The translations under genes and the position numbers were made by a program. This document shows, one piece after another, positions 33,860-41,790 of a DNA stretch of 64,000 bases. Numbering within the stretch: position 1 is the first letter of the stretch; each line of letters opens with the position of its first letter. Source of the DNA: Eisenbergiella porci (GTDB taxonomy: Bacteria > Bacillota > Clostridia > Lachnospirales > Lachnospiraceae); contig NZ_VUMI01000012.1 in the NCBI RefSeq assembly GCF_009696275.1, positions 61,413 through 125,412 on the forward strand. Reading direction: 5' to 3'. The notes beneath the pieces were generated by a model. The model saw only the letters and a program-made list of their open reading frames with translations. It was not told where the DNA came from and did not search any database.

Positions 33860-35629
33860 ATGGCAAAATGGTTCGTAGCCGCAAAGAGAGCGGACTTTCA
33901 GAAAATTGGTGAAACCTTCGGCATTAGTCCGGTACTCGCCCGGATTATCAGAAACAGGGATATTGTGGAGGAAGACGATATTCGGAAATACCTGCAGGGG
34001 ACCGTGGAGGAAATGTATGATCCCGGGCTGCTTTTGGGCATGGAGTGCGCGGTGGAAATTCTGGAAAGAAAAATCAGGGAAAATAAGCAGATCCGGATTA
34101 TAGGAGACTATGATGCGGATGGTATCTGCTCCACCTTTATCCTGCATAAGGGCCTGCTCTATGCGGGGGCCTTAGCGGATACCGCCATTCCGCACCGGAT
34201 GAAGGACGGCTATGGCCTGAATGAGCATCTGGTGGAGGATGCGTGGGAGGCAGGAGTTGATACCATCATTACCTGCGACAATGGCATCGCCGCCGCGCCC
34301 CAGATTGAGCTGGCAAAGAAGAAAGGAATGACGGTGATCGTCACGGATCACCATGAGGTTCCCTATGAAGAAAGCGGCGGGGAAAGACGCTATCTGATGC
34401 CTCCGGCGGACGTGGTAATTGACCCGAAGCAGGAAGGGGATAATTATCCCTACAAAGGTATCTGCGGCGCTGTGGTGGCTTATAAGGTGATTATGAGCCT
34501 TTTCAGGAGGCTGGGGCTGGAGAAAAGGGAGAGTGCGCTTCTGGAAGAACTGCTGGAGCTGGCGGCATTCGCCACGGTATGTGACGTTATGGAGCTTCTG
34601 GATGAAAACCGGATAATTGTGAAATTCGGCCTTTCCCACATGCAGAGTACTGTTAACCAGGGGCTTCGGGCGCTGATGGAGGTAAACGGCATCGATAAGA
34701 AAAAGCTTTCTGCCTATCACATCGGTTTTGTCATGGGGCCGTGCCTGAATGCCACCGGGCGGCTGGATACGGCGGTAAGAGCCCTTCAGCTGCTGGAAGC
34801 TGAGGACAGAGGGGAAGCAGTGCGGATAGCGGCCGATCTGAAGCAGCTTAACGACAGCCGGAAGGAAATGACCGATATTTTTGTCAAAAAGGCGGTTAAG
34901 CTGGTGGAAGAAAGCGGGCTTGGAAAGGATCGGGTGCTGGTGGTGTACCTGCCCGACTGCCATGAAAGCCTGGCGGGAATCATTGCCGGAAGGGTGCGGG
35001 AAAAATACTACAAGCCCGTTTTTGTCCTCACAAAAGGGGAAGAGGGGGTGAAGGGAAGCGGACGTTCCATCGAAACCTATCATATGTTTGAGGAAATGAC
35101 GAAGGTAAAACAGCTTTTTACCAAATACGGCGGACATAAAATGGCGGCCGGCCTTTCCCTGGAGGAAAAGGATGTGGAGAATTTCCGCAGGGAAATCAAT
35201 GCTGTCTGCACCCTGACGGAAAGCGATCTGGAGGAAAGAGTACATATCGACGTACCGATGCCTGTTTCCCATGTATCCATGGATTTTGTGCGGGAACTGG
35301 AGCTGCTGGAGCCTTTTGGCAACGGAAATCCCAAGCCGGTATTTGCCCAGAAGGATATGGCCTTCCTTTCAGCCCGCATTCTGGGGAAAAATGGGAATGC
35401 CGTGCGCTTTACCGTGCTGGATGACTGCGGAAAGAGATGGGAGATGATGGCTTTCGGCGATCCGGCGCCTTTGAATGCATACATGGCTGCACGGTTCGGG
35501 CAGGAAGCTGTGGACAGGCTTTATCTGGGAAAGACCCAGGATATACGCATGTCCGTAACCTATTATCCTTCCCTCAATACCTATCAGGGAAATACGAAGC
35601 TCCAGCTGGTGATGCAGCAGTATCAGTAA
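33860..35629 (+). CDS. recJ: Single-stranded-DNA-specific exonuclease RecJ
   Basis: The 589-residue protein has the DHH phosphoesterase motifs of RecJ: IGDYDADGICSTFIL, TCDNGIAA and VTDHHEVP, then the DHHA1 part with GSGRSIETYHMFEEM and YGGHKMAAGL, and a C-terminal OB-like domain (DVPMPVSHV onward). It degrades single-stranded DNA 5' to 3' in recombination and mismatch repair. The ATG at 33860 follows GGAGAATG; a start at 33821 overlaps non-coding sequence. In many Clostridia recJ is followed by apt and rel, but here those lie 25 kb upstream. Confidence 0.95.
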   Translation: MAKWFVAAKRADFQKIGETFGISPVLARIIRNRDIVEEDDIRKYLQGTVEEMYDPGLLLGMECAVEILERKIRENKQIRIIGDYDADGICSTFILHKGLLYAGALADTAIPHRMKDGYGLNEHLVEDAWEAGVDTIITCDNGIAAAPQIELAKKKGMTVIVTDHHEVPYEESGGERRYLMPPADVVIDPKQEGDNYPYKGICGAVVAYKVIMSLFRRLGLEKRESALLEELLELAAFATVCDVMELLDENRIIVKFGLSHMQSTVNQGLRALMEVNGIDKKKLSAYHIGFVMGPCLNATGRLDTAVRALQLLEAEDRGEAVRIAADLKQLNDSRKEMTDIFVKKAVKLVEESGLGKDRVLVVYLPDCHESLAGIIAGRVREKYYKPVFVLTKGEEGVKGSGRSIETYHMFEEMTKVKQLFTKYGGHKMAAGLSLEEKDVENFRREINAVCTLTESDLEERVHIDVPMPVSHVSMDFVRELELLEPFGNGNPKPVFAQKDMAFLSARILGKNGNAVRFTVLDDCGKRWEMMAFGDPAPLNAYMAARFGQEAVDRLYLGKTQDIRMSVTYYPSLNTYQGNTKLQLVMQQYQ

Positions 35630-35753
35630 GCAAGCCGCCGGAAAAACAGATTTTGGGTAACAGGCGGGCGGCTGCTGGCTGTTATAAAATTTCTCCATAT
35701 AAGATGCCGTGAAACGGGGAAGTATGATAAAATAGGAATGAAGAAGGATTTGC

Positions 35754-35781
35754 AGTAACTGTGGTGGGACGAAGCAGCTGC
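35754..35781. repeat. Partial GTAACTGT-type palindrome upstream of pfkB
   Basis: GTAACTGTGGTGGGACGAAG at 35754-35773 matches the left arm and spacer of the GTAACTGTGARGG family. The right arm is degenerate (CAGCTGC). Confidence 0.35.
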
Positions 35782-35847
35782 AATTTACAGAAAATAACAG
35801 AAGGCCCGCAGGAAAACGGAAGCCGGCGGGCGGAACGGAAGGCAGAT

Positions 35848-36774
35848 ATGATTTTGACGGTAACATTGAATCCGGCGGTGGATAAGACCTACAGGACAGG
35901 AGAGCTTTTTCCCGGCCGTGTGAACAGAATGCGGTCGGTGGATAATATCCCGGGCGGAAAGGGAATCAATGTAAGCAAAATCCTCAGGCAGTACGATTAT
36001 GAGGTGACTGCCACCGGTTTCCTTGGAGGCTATCAGGGAAAATGGATGGAGGCCCAGCTGGACAGGCTGAAAATACGCAGCGCATTTGTCCATGTGGAGG
36101 AAGAAACACGCAGCAGTATGAATATTGTGGCGGATAACGGCTATGTAACGGAGATTCTTGAGCCGGGACCGCACATAAGTGAAGCGCATCTGAAGGAGTT
36201 CGGCGCAAGCTTTATCCGGCTGGCGGAGGAGAGCAGCCTGATTATCCTTTCAGGCAGCGCGGCGCCGGGCATTTCTGCAGATATATACGCAAGGCTGATA
36301 CGCAGCGCGGCCGCGATGGGGAAAAAAGTGATTCTGGATACCAGCGGAGAGCTGCTGAAGGAAGGGATTCAGGCTGCTCCCGCTGTTGTGAAGCCCAACC
36401 GTAAGGAGCTGGAATACATTATCGGAAGACGGCTGCAGGATCGGGAGGATGTGAAGGATGCTGCCAATGTGCTTTTGGCTTCCGGCATCCGGATGGTCAT
36501 GATTTCCCTGGGGGACAAGGGGCTGATACTGGCAAGGGAGGGACGCTGCCTTTACGCCAGGGTGCCCAGGGTTATGGCGATGAACACGGTGGGCTGCGGG
36601 GACAGCGTGGTGGCTTCCCTGGCCATGTCCATGACGGCTGGCATCGGGGAAGAAGAACTGCTGCAAAGAGCGGCGGCTGTTTCCGCGGCCAATGCGACCA
36701 CGTTGGAAAGCGGGAATGTGCCTCTGAAGCTGGCGGAGGAAATGATGAAGGATATTGAGATTATGGAAATATAA
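35848..36774 (+). CDS. pfkB: PfkB-family sugar phosphate kinase (1-phosphofructokinase type)
   Basis: The 308-residue kinase starts MILTVTLNPAVDKTY, has GGKGINVSKILRQYDYEVTA (PfkB signature 1), and the signature 2 region MNTVGCGDSVVASLAMSM, where Asp is the catalytic base. The anion-hole Gly residues are present. The sequence is closest in pattern to 1-phosphofructokinase or tagatose-6-phosphate kinase, so it should phosphorylate a hexose phosphate with ATP. No fructose PTS gene is adjacent, so the precise substrate is open. The ATG at 35848 follows ACGGAAGG; earlier starts have no site. Confidence 0.9.
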   Translation: MILTVTLNPAVDKTYRTGELFPGRVNRMRSVDNIPGGKGINVSKILRQYDYEVTATGFLGGYQGKWMEAQLDRLKIRSAFVHVEEETRSSMNIVADNGYVTEILEPGPHISEAHLKEFGASFIRLAEESSLIILSGSAAPGISADIYARLIRSAAAMGKKVILDTSGELLKEGIQAAPAVVKPNRKELEYIIGRRLQDREDVKDAANVLLASGIRMVMISLGDKGLILAREGRCLYARVPRVMAMNTVGCGDSVVASLAMSMTAGIGEEELLQRAAAVSAANATTLESGNVPLKLAEEMMKDIEIMEI

Positions 36775-36835
36775 CCGGAATTGTAGAGTATCGGGAATAA
36801 TATCCGTCCGGATAATAAGCGGCCGGCTGGCCGTG

Positions 36836-36889
36836 AAAAGATAAGATAAAAAGGCGCCTGTCCGCAGGCGCCTTTTTATCTTATCTTTT
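36836..36889. terminator. Long bidirectional terminator shared by pfkB and small RNA copy 1
   Basis: A perfect 25-bp stem (36836-36860 with 36865-36889) has the core AAAAAGGCGCCTG/CAGGCGCCTTTTT and loop TCCG. T runs occur in both directions. It can end pfkB transcription on the plus strand and the minus-strand small RNA. Confidence 0.9.
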
Positions 36890-36922
36890 ATGAGGGGGAG
36901 ATAGGTGTTGTTCATCTATCTG
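36845..36922 (-). ncRNA. Putative small RNA, copy 1 of a three-member family
   Basis: Read on the minus strand, TATTAT (36929-36934) is the -10 box. The predicted transcript starts CAGATAG at 36922. It has a 5' hairpin AGATAG/CTATCT with AACAAC in the loop, the unpaired stretch CCCCCTCATA, and a terminator hairpin with T tail ending near 36845. No reading frame of useful length is present. Directly upstream of the -10 is a block, GACACATTTTTCGGG, also found in the other two copies. No -35 box is seen. Function is inferred only from structure. Confidence 0.6.
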
Positions 36923-37081
36923 AAATTTATAATACCCGAAAAATGTGTCGGGAGTATGACTATTTTCATAAAAAGCTATAAAATTTATTAACTGTTTCTT
37001 TATAAAACATAAAAGAAATCGAATGGACAACAAATTTTTCCAATGTGTTCAAAAGCTGCACAACTGGCGTGGAACTGTCCA

Positions 37082-37110
37082 TTGTAGAGAAAAAAACAGG
37101 TTGATATAAT
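37082..37110 (+). promoter_or_regulatory. Promoter of the SDR-flavin reductase pair
   Basis: TTGTAG (37082-37087), 17 bases, TATAAT (37105-37110), with the extended -10 dinucleotide TG before it. A hairpin, AACAGTTCAAGACG/CGTCCTGAACTGTT (about 37132-37155), lies in the leader. Upstream, AATGGACA and TGTCCATT (about 37021-37084) form a long stem-loop overlapping the -35. Confidence 0.65.
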
Positions 37111-37287
37111 AAAGTAAAGGGAACAGTTCAAGACGATATGCCGTCCTGAACTGTTACAAATAAAGAAAGAAATCAGATGTTTTATTTCCGTATTGAAACG
37201 TCGGTTAATACCCTGGTGCAAACAGACTGGCATCAGACGGGATGCGTTGCGGCCTGAGGAAAATTATTCTGGATTGGGAGGTTCACC

Positions 37288-38292
37288 ATGAAGAAAATGT
37301 ATATCGTCACGGGCGCGGACGGACATCTTGGGAACACGATTGTCCGTATGCTTGCAAATGAAAACTGTCAGGTGAGGGGACTGATACTGCCGGGACAGGA
37401 GGAGAGGGAGCTTAAAAATGTCACCTACTATAAAGGGGATGTAAGGGAAAAAGAGTCGCTTCTTCCCCTTTTTGAAGGTTTGGAGGGAATGCAGATTTAT
37501 GTTATTCATACGGCGGGAATGATTGATATTTCCGGTGAGGTGACCCCGTTGATCTATGATGTGAATGTGAATGGAACGAAGACAGTAGCCGGGCTGTGTC
37601 TGGAAAAGCATGTAAAACGTCTGGTTTACGTGAGCTCGGTCCATGCCATTCCGGAAAACGGAAGCTTTGGGGTTATGCAGGAAGTAACGGATTTTTCTGA
37701 AAAGAAAGTGTTCGGCGGCTATGCCAAAACCAAGGCGGAAGCGACCAGAGCGGTGCTTGATATGGTAAAGCAGGGGCTGGATGCGGTGATTGTCCATCCG
37801 TCGGGAATTCTCGGCCCCTTTGGCGGCACGGGAAATTACCTGGTACAGCTGGTAAGCGATTATATTCAGGGACGGCTTCCGGCCTGCGTCAAAGGCGGTT
37901 ATGATTTTGTGGATGTGCGTGATGTGGCAACGGGCTGCCTGCTGGCGGCGGAGAAAGGCAGAAAGGGGGAATGCTATATTCTTTCCAACCGCCACTACGA
38001 AATCCGCGAGGTGCTTGCCATGGCTAAAAAAACCTGTAAATGCAGAAGCGTCCCGGTGCTTCCCATGTGGCTGGCGAAGGCGGCCGCCCCTCTGCTGGCG
38101 GGTTATGCCAGATGGAAAAAGAAACGTCCGCTGTACACGGTTTATTCATTGTATACGCTAAGAAGCAATGACAGGTTCTCACATGATAAGGCTACAAAAG
38201 AATTAGGCTACAGCCCGCGTGACCTGATGCAGACCATTCAGGATACGGTGCAGTGGCTGAAGGAAGGGAAGCGGCAGACATGCTTGGATTAA
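37288..38292 (+). CDS. Extended SDR family NAD(P)-dependent epimerase/reductase
   Basis: The 334-residue protein has the Rossmann motif YIVTGADGHLGNTIV (TGxxGxxG), DVNVNGTKTVAGLC, VSSVHAIP, and the catalytic Tyr-X3-Lys in GGYAKTKAEATRAV (about 149-153). It resembles dihydroflavonol-4-reductase-like extended SDRs. The C-terminal segment includes a hydrophobic MWLAKAAAPLLAGYARW that may touch the membrane. The substrate is unknown. GGGAGG precedes the ATG at 37288. The end overlaps the next gene by 13 bases, so the two are translationally coupled. Confidence 0.88.
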   Translation: MKKMYIVTGADGHLGNTIVRMLANENCQVRGLILPGQEERELKNVTYYKGDVREKESLLPLFEGLEGMQIYVIHTAGMIDISGEVTPLIYDVNVNGTKTVAGLCLEKHVKRLVYVSSVHAIPENGSFGVMQEVTDFSEKKVFGGYAKTKAEATRAVLDMVKQGLDAVIVHPSGILGPFGGTGNYLVQLVSDYIQGRLPACVKGGYDFVDVRDVATGCLLAAEKGRKGECYILSNRHYEIREVLAMAKKTCKCRSVPVLPMWLAKAAAPLLAGYARWKKKRPLYTVYSLYTLRSNDRFSHDKATKELGYSPRDLMQTIQDTVQWLKEGKRQTCLD

Positions 38293-38834
38293 ATTTCAGT
38301 TCCAGAAAGAACGGCAATTGCGGAGATTTTCTGTTGTTTCTGCGTCAGCAGACGAATAACCGGCTTGTGAGCCGGTCAATTCATGATTTCAGCCTGGAGG
38401 GCTGCGGACCATGTGAATATGAGTGCATCCACGGCAGCTGCCCGAAAAAGGACGGGCTGACCGCGCTGACGGCATGGATGGATAAGGAAGAACAGAGCAT
38501 TTTCGTCATGCCGCTTTACAACGGTAATTTACCGTCGGCTTTCTACCGGCTGCTGGAACGCATGTCTCCCAGGCTTCATGATGAAGCGGAAGAGAAGCGT
38601 TTTTGGAAAAAGGTGAAAATTATTCTGGTTGGGAATCCGGAACATGGCCTGGAACCGGCCGTTCAGACGCTGAAGGATATATATGAAAACGCCGGGGTGA
38701 GACCGGCTGTAACGGCCTTTTCTTCAGTGAAGTATGGAATGAAGGCCACACAGGACAGGATGATTGAGAGCCGGGAGGTGAGAAGCAGGCTGGTGGAGCT
38801 GGCGTGGGAATGGATGGAAGATCCCGGAAGGTAA
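38280..38834 (+). CDS. Flavodoxin-fold NAD(P)H-dependent oxidoreductase
   Basis: The 184-residue protein looks like an NADPH-dependent FMN reductase or iron-sulfur flavoprotein. It starts MLGLNFSSRKNGNC, where the phosphate-binding loop lies, and has the Cys-rich segment CGPCEYECIHGSCPKKD (residues about 43-59) that could hold a cluster. The flavin loop is in MPLYNGNLPSAFYRLLERM. It overlaps the SDR gene by 13 bases, starting at the ATG at 38280 behind GGAAGGGAAGCGG. A shared redox pathway with the SDR is likely but unproven. Confidence 0.78.
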   Translation: MLGLNFSSRKNGNCGDFLLFLRQQTNNRLVSRSIHDFSLEGCGPCEYECIHGSCPKKDGLTALTAWMDKEEQSIFVMPLYNGNLPSAFYRLLERMSPRLHDEAEEKRFWKKVKIILVGNPEHGLEPAVQTLKDIYENAGVRPAVTAFSSVKYGMKATQDRMIESREVRSRLVELAWEWMEDPGR

Positions 38835-38857
38835 GTATAAAGTATGTGGGGGAGGTA

Positions 38858-38907
38858 AAAAAATGACATACGGCAGGCATGGGGGATGTGGCCGTATGTC
38901 ATTTTTT
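38858..38907 (+). terminator. Rho-independent terminator of the SDR-flavin reductase pair
   Basis: AAAAAATGACATACGGC (38858-38874) pairs perfectly with GCCGTATGTCATTTTTT (38891-38907). Confidence 0.9.
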
Positions 38908-38914
38908 CTGCGTT

Positions 38915-39006
38915 ATACAAACGAAAAAGCTGCCGGCGGAAATCCGCATGACAGCTTTTCGTTTTCTTATGAGGGGGGAGATAGTTTTGAGTTGTTTAAC
39001 TATCTG
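38915..39006 (-). ncRNA. Putative small RNA, copy 2
   Basis: On the minus strand TATCAT (39013-39018) is followed by six bases and CAGATAG at 39006. The predicted RNA folds AGATAGTT/AACTATCT around a loop with AACAAC, then has the unpaired CCCCCCTCATAAG. It ends in a hairpin, AAAGCTG...CAGCTTTTTCG, with T-rich tail (38921-38962). The block GTCACAATTTTCCGT lies directly upstream of the -10. The order and spacing match copies 1 and 3. It diverges from copy 3 across the long inverted repeat. Confidence 0.6.
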
Positions 39007-39117
39007 AAATATATGATAACGGAAAATTGTGACGTGAGTGTGTCTATTTTAGAAAAAGAAAATAAAAAGTCTTAAGGTTTTCTTTAGAAAAAGAGAAGAA
39101 GATCTTGCGGTGGGGGC

Positions 39118-39606
39118 GAAGGAGAGTCCTGCGTGTCCCTGTGTCTCCCTGGGAAGGGCTGTATGGGGGGATGGTCTGTCAGGGGGATACCTGCCTGCCG
39201 GGCCGGACTTCTCTTCCTCCGGGGCCGTCGCGGCCAGCCTCCCTTTTTCCCAGGCGGGGTGGGGGTGTTTACTGTTCCAGTCTCAAAAACGGGGTATTTC
39301 TAACTGTCCCGGAAGTCAGGAATTCTGCCAACGCGACCGGAACTCCTCACGCAGCGACTGCGTCGGCTGCGTTCGTCAGACAGGTCGCTAAGGGCGGCAG
39401 GATTCCTGCCTTCCGGGGCAGTAAGAAATATCTCCGTTTTTTCCAATGGAGCAGAAAACACCCCCCACCCCGCCTGGGAAAAAGGGAGGCTGGCCGCGGC
39501 TGTCCCGGAGGAAGAGAAGTCCGGCCCGGCAGGCAGGTATCCCCCTGACAGACCATCCCCCCATACAGCCCCCAGGGAGACACAGGGACACGCAGGACTC
39601 TCCTTC
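39118..39606. repeat. Long inverted repeat, about 211-bp arms
   Basis: The left arm (39118-39329) is repeated in reverse complement at 39396-39606. The outer 110-115 bp are nearly identical, with one 3-base gap, and the inner part has diverged slightly. The 66-base centre has its own nested inverted repeats (GCGACC/GGTCGC, CGCAG/CTGCG). The element is GC-rich. Open frames within it occur on both strands as mirror images and have no ribosome-binding sites, so they are not taken as genes. No target duplication or transposase was found. Confidence 0.85.
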
Positions 39607-39798
39607 TGTAGGGCAGGTTATGAGGGGCGTAAGGGTAGAGGAGAGAAGAAATGATATAATAAATAAAGGGGGAGGTGGCTGGAAAGGGTGAAGCGGTGGA
39701 GGAAATCTTTCTGTTTTCTTAATAATTCCTTCAGGGAATTAAGAACTTTTTTAAAGTTTCATCACAGAATGAACACATTTTCCCGGTATCATTAGTGT

Positions 39799-39882
39799 CA
39801 GATAGTTGAAAAACAACTCACTAAACTATCTCCCCCCTCATAGTCAATAAGCTCTCACGAAAGTGAGGGCTTATTGTTTGTA
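39799..39882 (+). ncRNA. Putative small RNA, copy 3
   Basis: TATCAT (39787-39792), six bases, then CAGATAG at 39799. The RNA has the hairpin AGATAGTT/AACTATCT with AACAAC in its loop, the unpaired CCCCCCTCATAG, and a terminator stem AATAAGCTCTCAC/GTGAGGGCTTATT (39846-39875) followed by GTTTG. The block AACACATTTTCCCGG lies directly upstream of the -10. It has the opposite orientation to copies 1 and 2. Confidence 0.6.
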
Positions 39883-40123
39883 TATCAGGCATGGCATTAA
39901 TCTGGCTGGTGTAAGTTCAGCCACGGGAATTTACGGCCAGGTGTAATGAACTAAAACTGGTATCAGTAATGGTATAGATGAAAGAAGGGGTGTGGCAAAG
40001 TTCTTGTGCTTTGTACAGAAACTTGCAGGGAGATTCGGGGGATGAGGTTGGTAAGTATGATATCTATATGAATTGGCCTGAATTTATTTTTGTGAAACAT
40101 CCTTCAACCAACAGAGTTTTGTG

Positions 40124-40152
40124 TTGATATTATTGAATTAGTATGTTATTAT
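40124..40152 (+). promoter_or_regulatory. Promoter of the rpn-type gene
   Basis: TTGATA (40124-40129), 17 bases, TATTAT (40147-40152). The stretch from small RNA copy 3 to here (39883-40123) shows no gene or clear structure. Confidence 0.6.
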
Positions 40153-40280
40153 TATTTCGTCACACAGCGGTATCTATGCTGCTGTAGTATCCGGCCGTCC
40201 GGCCGTTCTTTCATTTCGGCGCTTCCTTTTCGAAGCAGTAATCCGTAAATGGCAAAAAACTTAATACAGGAGGAATATTT

Positions 40281-41066
40281 ATGGAAAACAGGCTCAGGAA
40301 TTATTTTCTGCTTATCAGGGAAAGAAAGGAGGTGTTGAAAGAAATTGGTGAAAGCAGCGGGCTGAAGGCGCTGTTTCAGAGCTGGACGCCTGAACGGCAG
40401 GAAGAATTCCTGGATTTCTGCACGGGTATGAAGGGCGTAAAGATCCTTTATGATTCTTTTTTCAAGGAAATCATGAGTCCGGAATATACGCCCGGCAGGC
40501 TGAACCGTTTTCTGTCGCTGCTGCTGGGGAAAAAGGTAGTGATCCGTCAGGTGCTTCCCAATGAGGGAGGCAGGATTGCGGACGAAAATACCTTATTAGT
40601 CACGGATATCCTGGTGGAATTCGAGGACGGAAGCCTGGCGGATGTGGAGATTCAGAAGCTGGGCTATGCCTTTCCGGGAGAACGCAGCGCCTGCTATGCT
40701 GCGGATCTGCTGCTGAGGCAGTATAAAAGGGCACGGGATAAGAGGAACAGGGAAAAGGGTAAGTTCAGTTATAAGGACATCAAAAACGTATATGTCATAG
40801 TGCTTTTTGAGAAAAGCCCTGTGGAATTTCATTCTATGGAAAAGGAATATCTGCATAAATCGGACTGGAGCTTTGATACAGGGCTGGAGCTGGATTTGTT
40901 ACAGAATTTTATCTTTATTACGCTTGACATATTCCAAAAAAACATGGAAAATAAAAGTATAGAAAACGAACTGGAGGCGTGGCTGATGTTTTACAGCACG
41001 CAGGATCCGGAACGGATAATCGAGCTGATAAGTCAAACACCCCGTTGCAAGCAACGGGGCATTTGA
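40281..41066 (+). pseudogene. Rpn/PD-(D/E)XK nuclease family protein, 5' part of a split gene
   Basis: The 261-codon frame encodes most of a PDDEXK_2/Rpn-family protein. It has KGVKILYDSFFKEIMSPEYT near residue 55, LLVTDILVEFEDGSLADVEI with the metal-binding Asp and the E-x-Q variant (VEIQK, about 122-126), and the partner motif YAADLLLRQYKRA. The frame runs into a palindromic element and stops at its TGA. The natural C-terminus continues at 41133 in the same frame. ACAGGAGGAA precedes the ATG. Rpn proteins are recombination-promoting nucleases related to transposase-associated genes. The truncated form may still be translated. Confidence 0.75.
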
Positions 41067-41131
41067 CCCTCGCGGCAGTCGCCAAGTGGATGCACAAGTG
41101 CATCCGTTTGGCTCGTTGCTCGCGGAAATAA
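41031..41131. mobile_element. Small REP-like palindromic element inserted in the rpn gene
   Basis: The insert has two hairpins. One is GTCAAA..CCCCGTTGC with GCAACGGGG..TTTGAC (41032-41067). The other is CCTCGCGGCAG...GGATGCAC with GTGCATCC...GCTCGCGG (about 41067-41125). Removing it joins the codons for ELI to KYPMFRQMY in one frame. No transposase lies within it, so it must have moved with outside help. I recall similar double hairpins as dispersed repeats in other Lachnospiraceae. Confidence 0.75.
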
Positions 41132-41138
41132 ATACCCG

Positions 41139-41435
41139 ATGTTCAGACAGATGTATGGGGACGTATATGAAGTCTGCCGGAATATGGAGAAGGTGATGGG
41201 AATGTTTTCGGAAGAGCTAAGAGAGATGGATCGGAATACAGTGCAGTATATGATTGACGAGATGCAGGCAACGATAGATGCACAGTCTGCTGCCTTGGAA
41301 GAAGAGCAGAAAAGGCACGAGGAAGAAAATAATAAACTGCAGGAGCTGATTGCCGCTCAGGCTGCCGCGCTTGATAAGGCCATGAAGCGGATAGAAGAAC
41401 TGGAAAGAAAAGTCGGTTCTGAACCCGTAAAATAA
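41139..41435 (+). pseudogene. 3' part of the split rpn-type gene
   Basis: The frame MFRQMYGDVYEVCRNMEKVM and the 98-residue remainder form the C-terminal helical part of the Rpn-like protein. It includes a coiled coil with EEEQKRHEEENNKLQEL and AAALDKAMKRIEELERK. It is in the same frame as the 5' part and is separated only by the inserted element. No ribosome-binding site precedes the ATG at 41139, so separate translation is unlikely. Confidence 0.7.
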
Positions 41436-41707
41436 GCCGCCGCAGTGTGTGGTGGAAGCTGATGTTTCCTGCAGGATGCGGGATATCAGGCTCAAAGGAG
41501 CGCAGCCGTGAACGAGGTGCAGGCGATTTACATTTAAAAAAGCTATAAAGAGCAGCGTCCAGACTCTGCGTGACATGCGGGTAGGTATGCTGTTTCTTTT
41601 TTAACCTTTTGTTTGCCTGAATATAAAGAACTGCAAAAACTACTGATAACAGGGTTAAAATATATAACCATGGCGAGGGGAGGCCATGGCGCGGAGCACA
41701 TCCTTGG

Positions 41708-41736
41708 TTGAAAATGGGATCCTTTTGTGCTATTCT
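41708..41736 (+). promoter_or_regulatory. Promoter of murE
   Basis: TTGAAA (41708-41713), 17 bases, TATTCT (41731-41736). The rest of 41436-41790 shows no gene or clear terminator. Confidence 0.6.
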
Positions 41737-41790
41737 TATGTAAGTATTACGCTTAAATATCCATTTTTCAAAAAGAAAAGAGGAAATGAT

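Noticed and set aside
38863..39075. 70-codon frame overlapping small RNA copy 2
   Set aside because: It starts inside the terminator of the preceding operon and covers the conserved RNA structure; no ribosome-binding site fits.
39105..39691. Several open frames of 67-147 codons on both strands within the long inverted repeat
   Set aside because: They mirror each other across the palindrome, have no ribosome-binding sites, and consist of Gly/Pro/Ser-rich text expected from GC-rich repeats.
41436..41790. Possible coding fossil between rpn and murE
   Set aside because: A few short frames give protein-like text, but they contain stops and no ribosome-binding site or family match.
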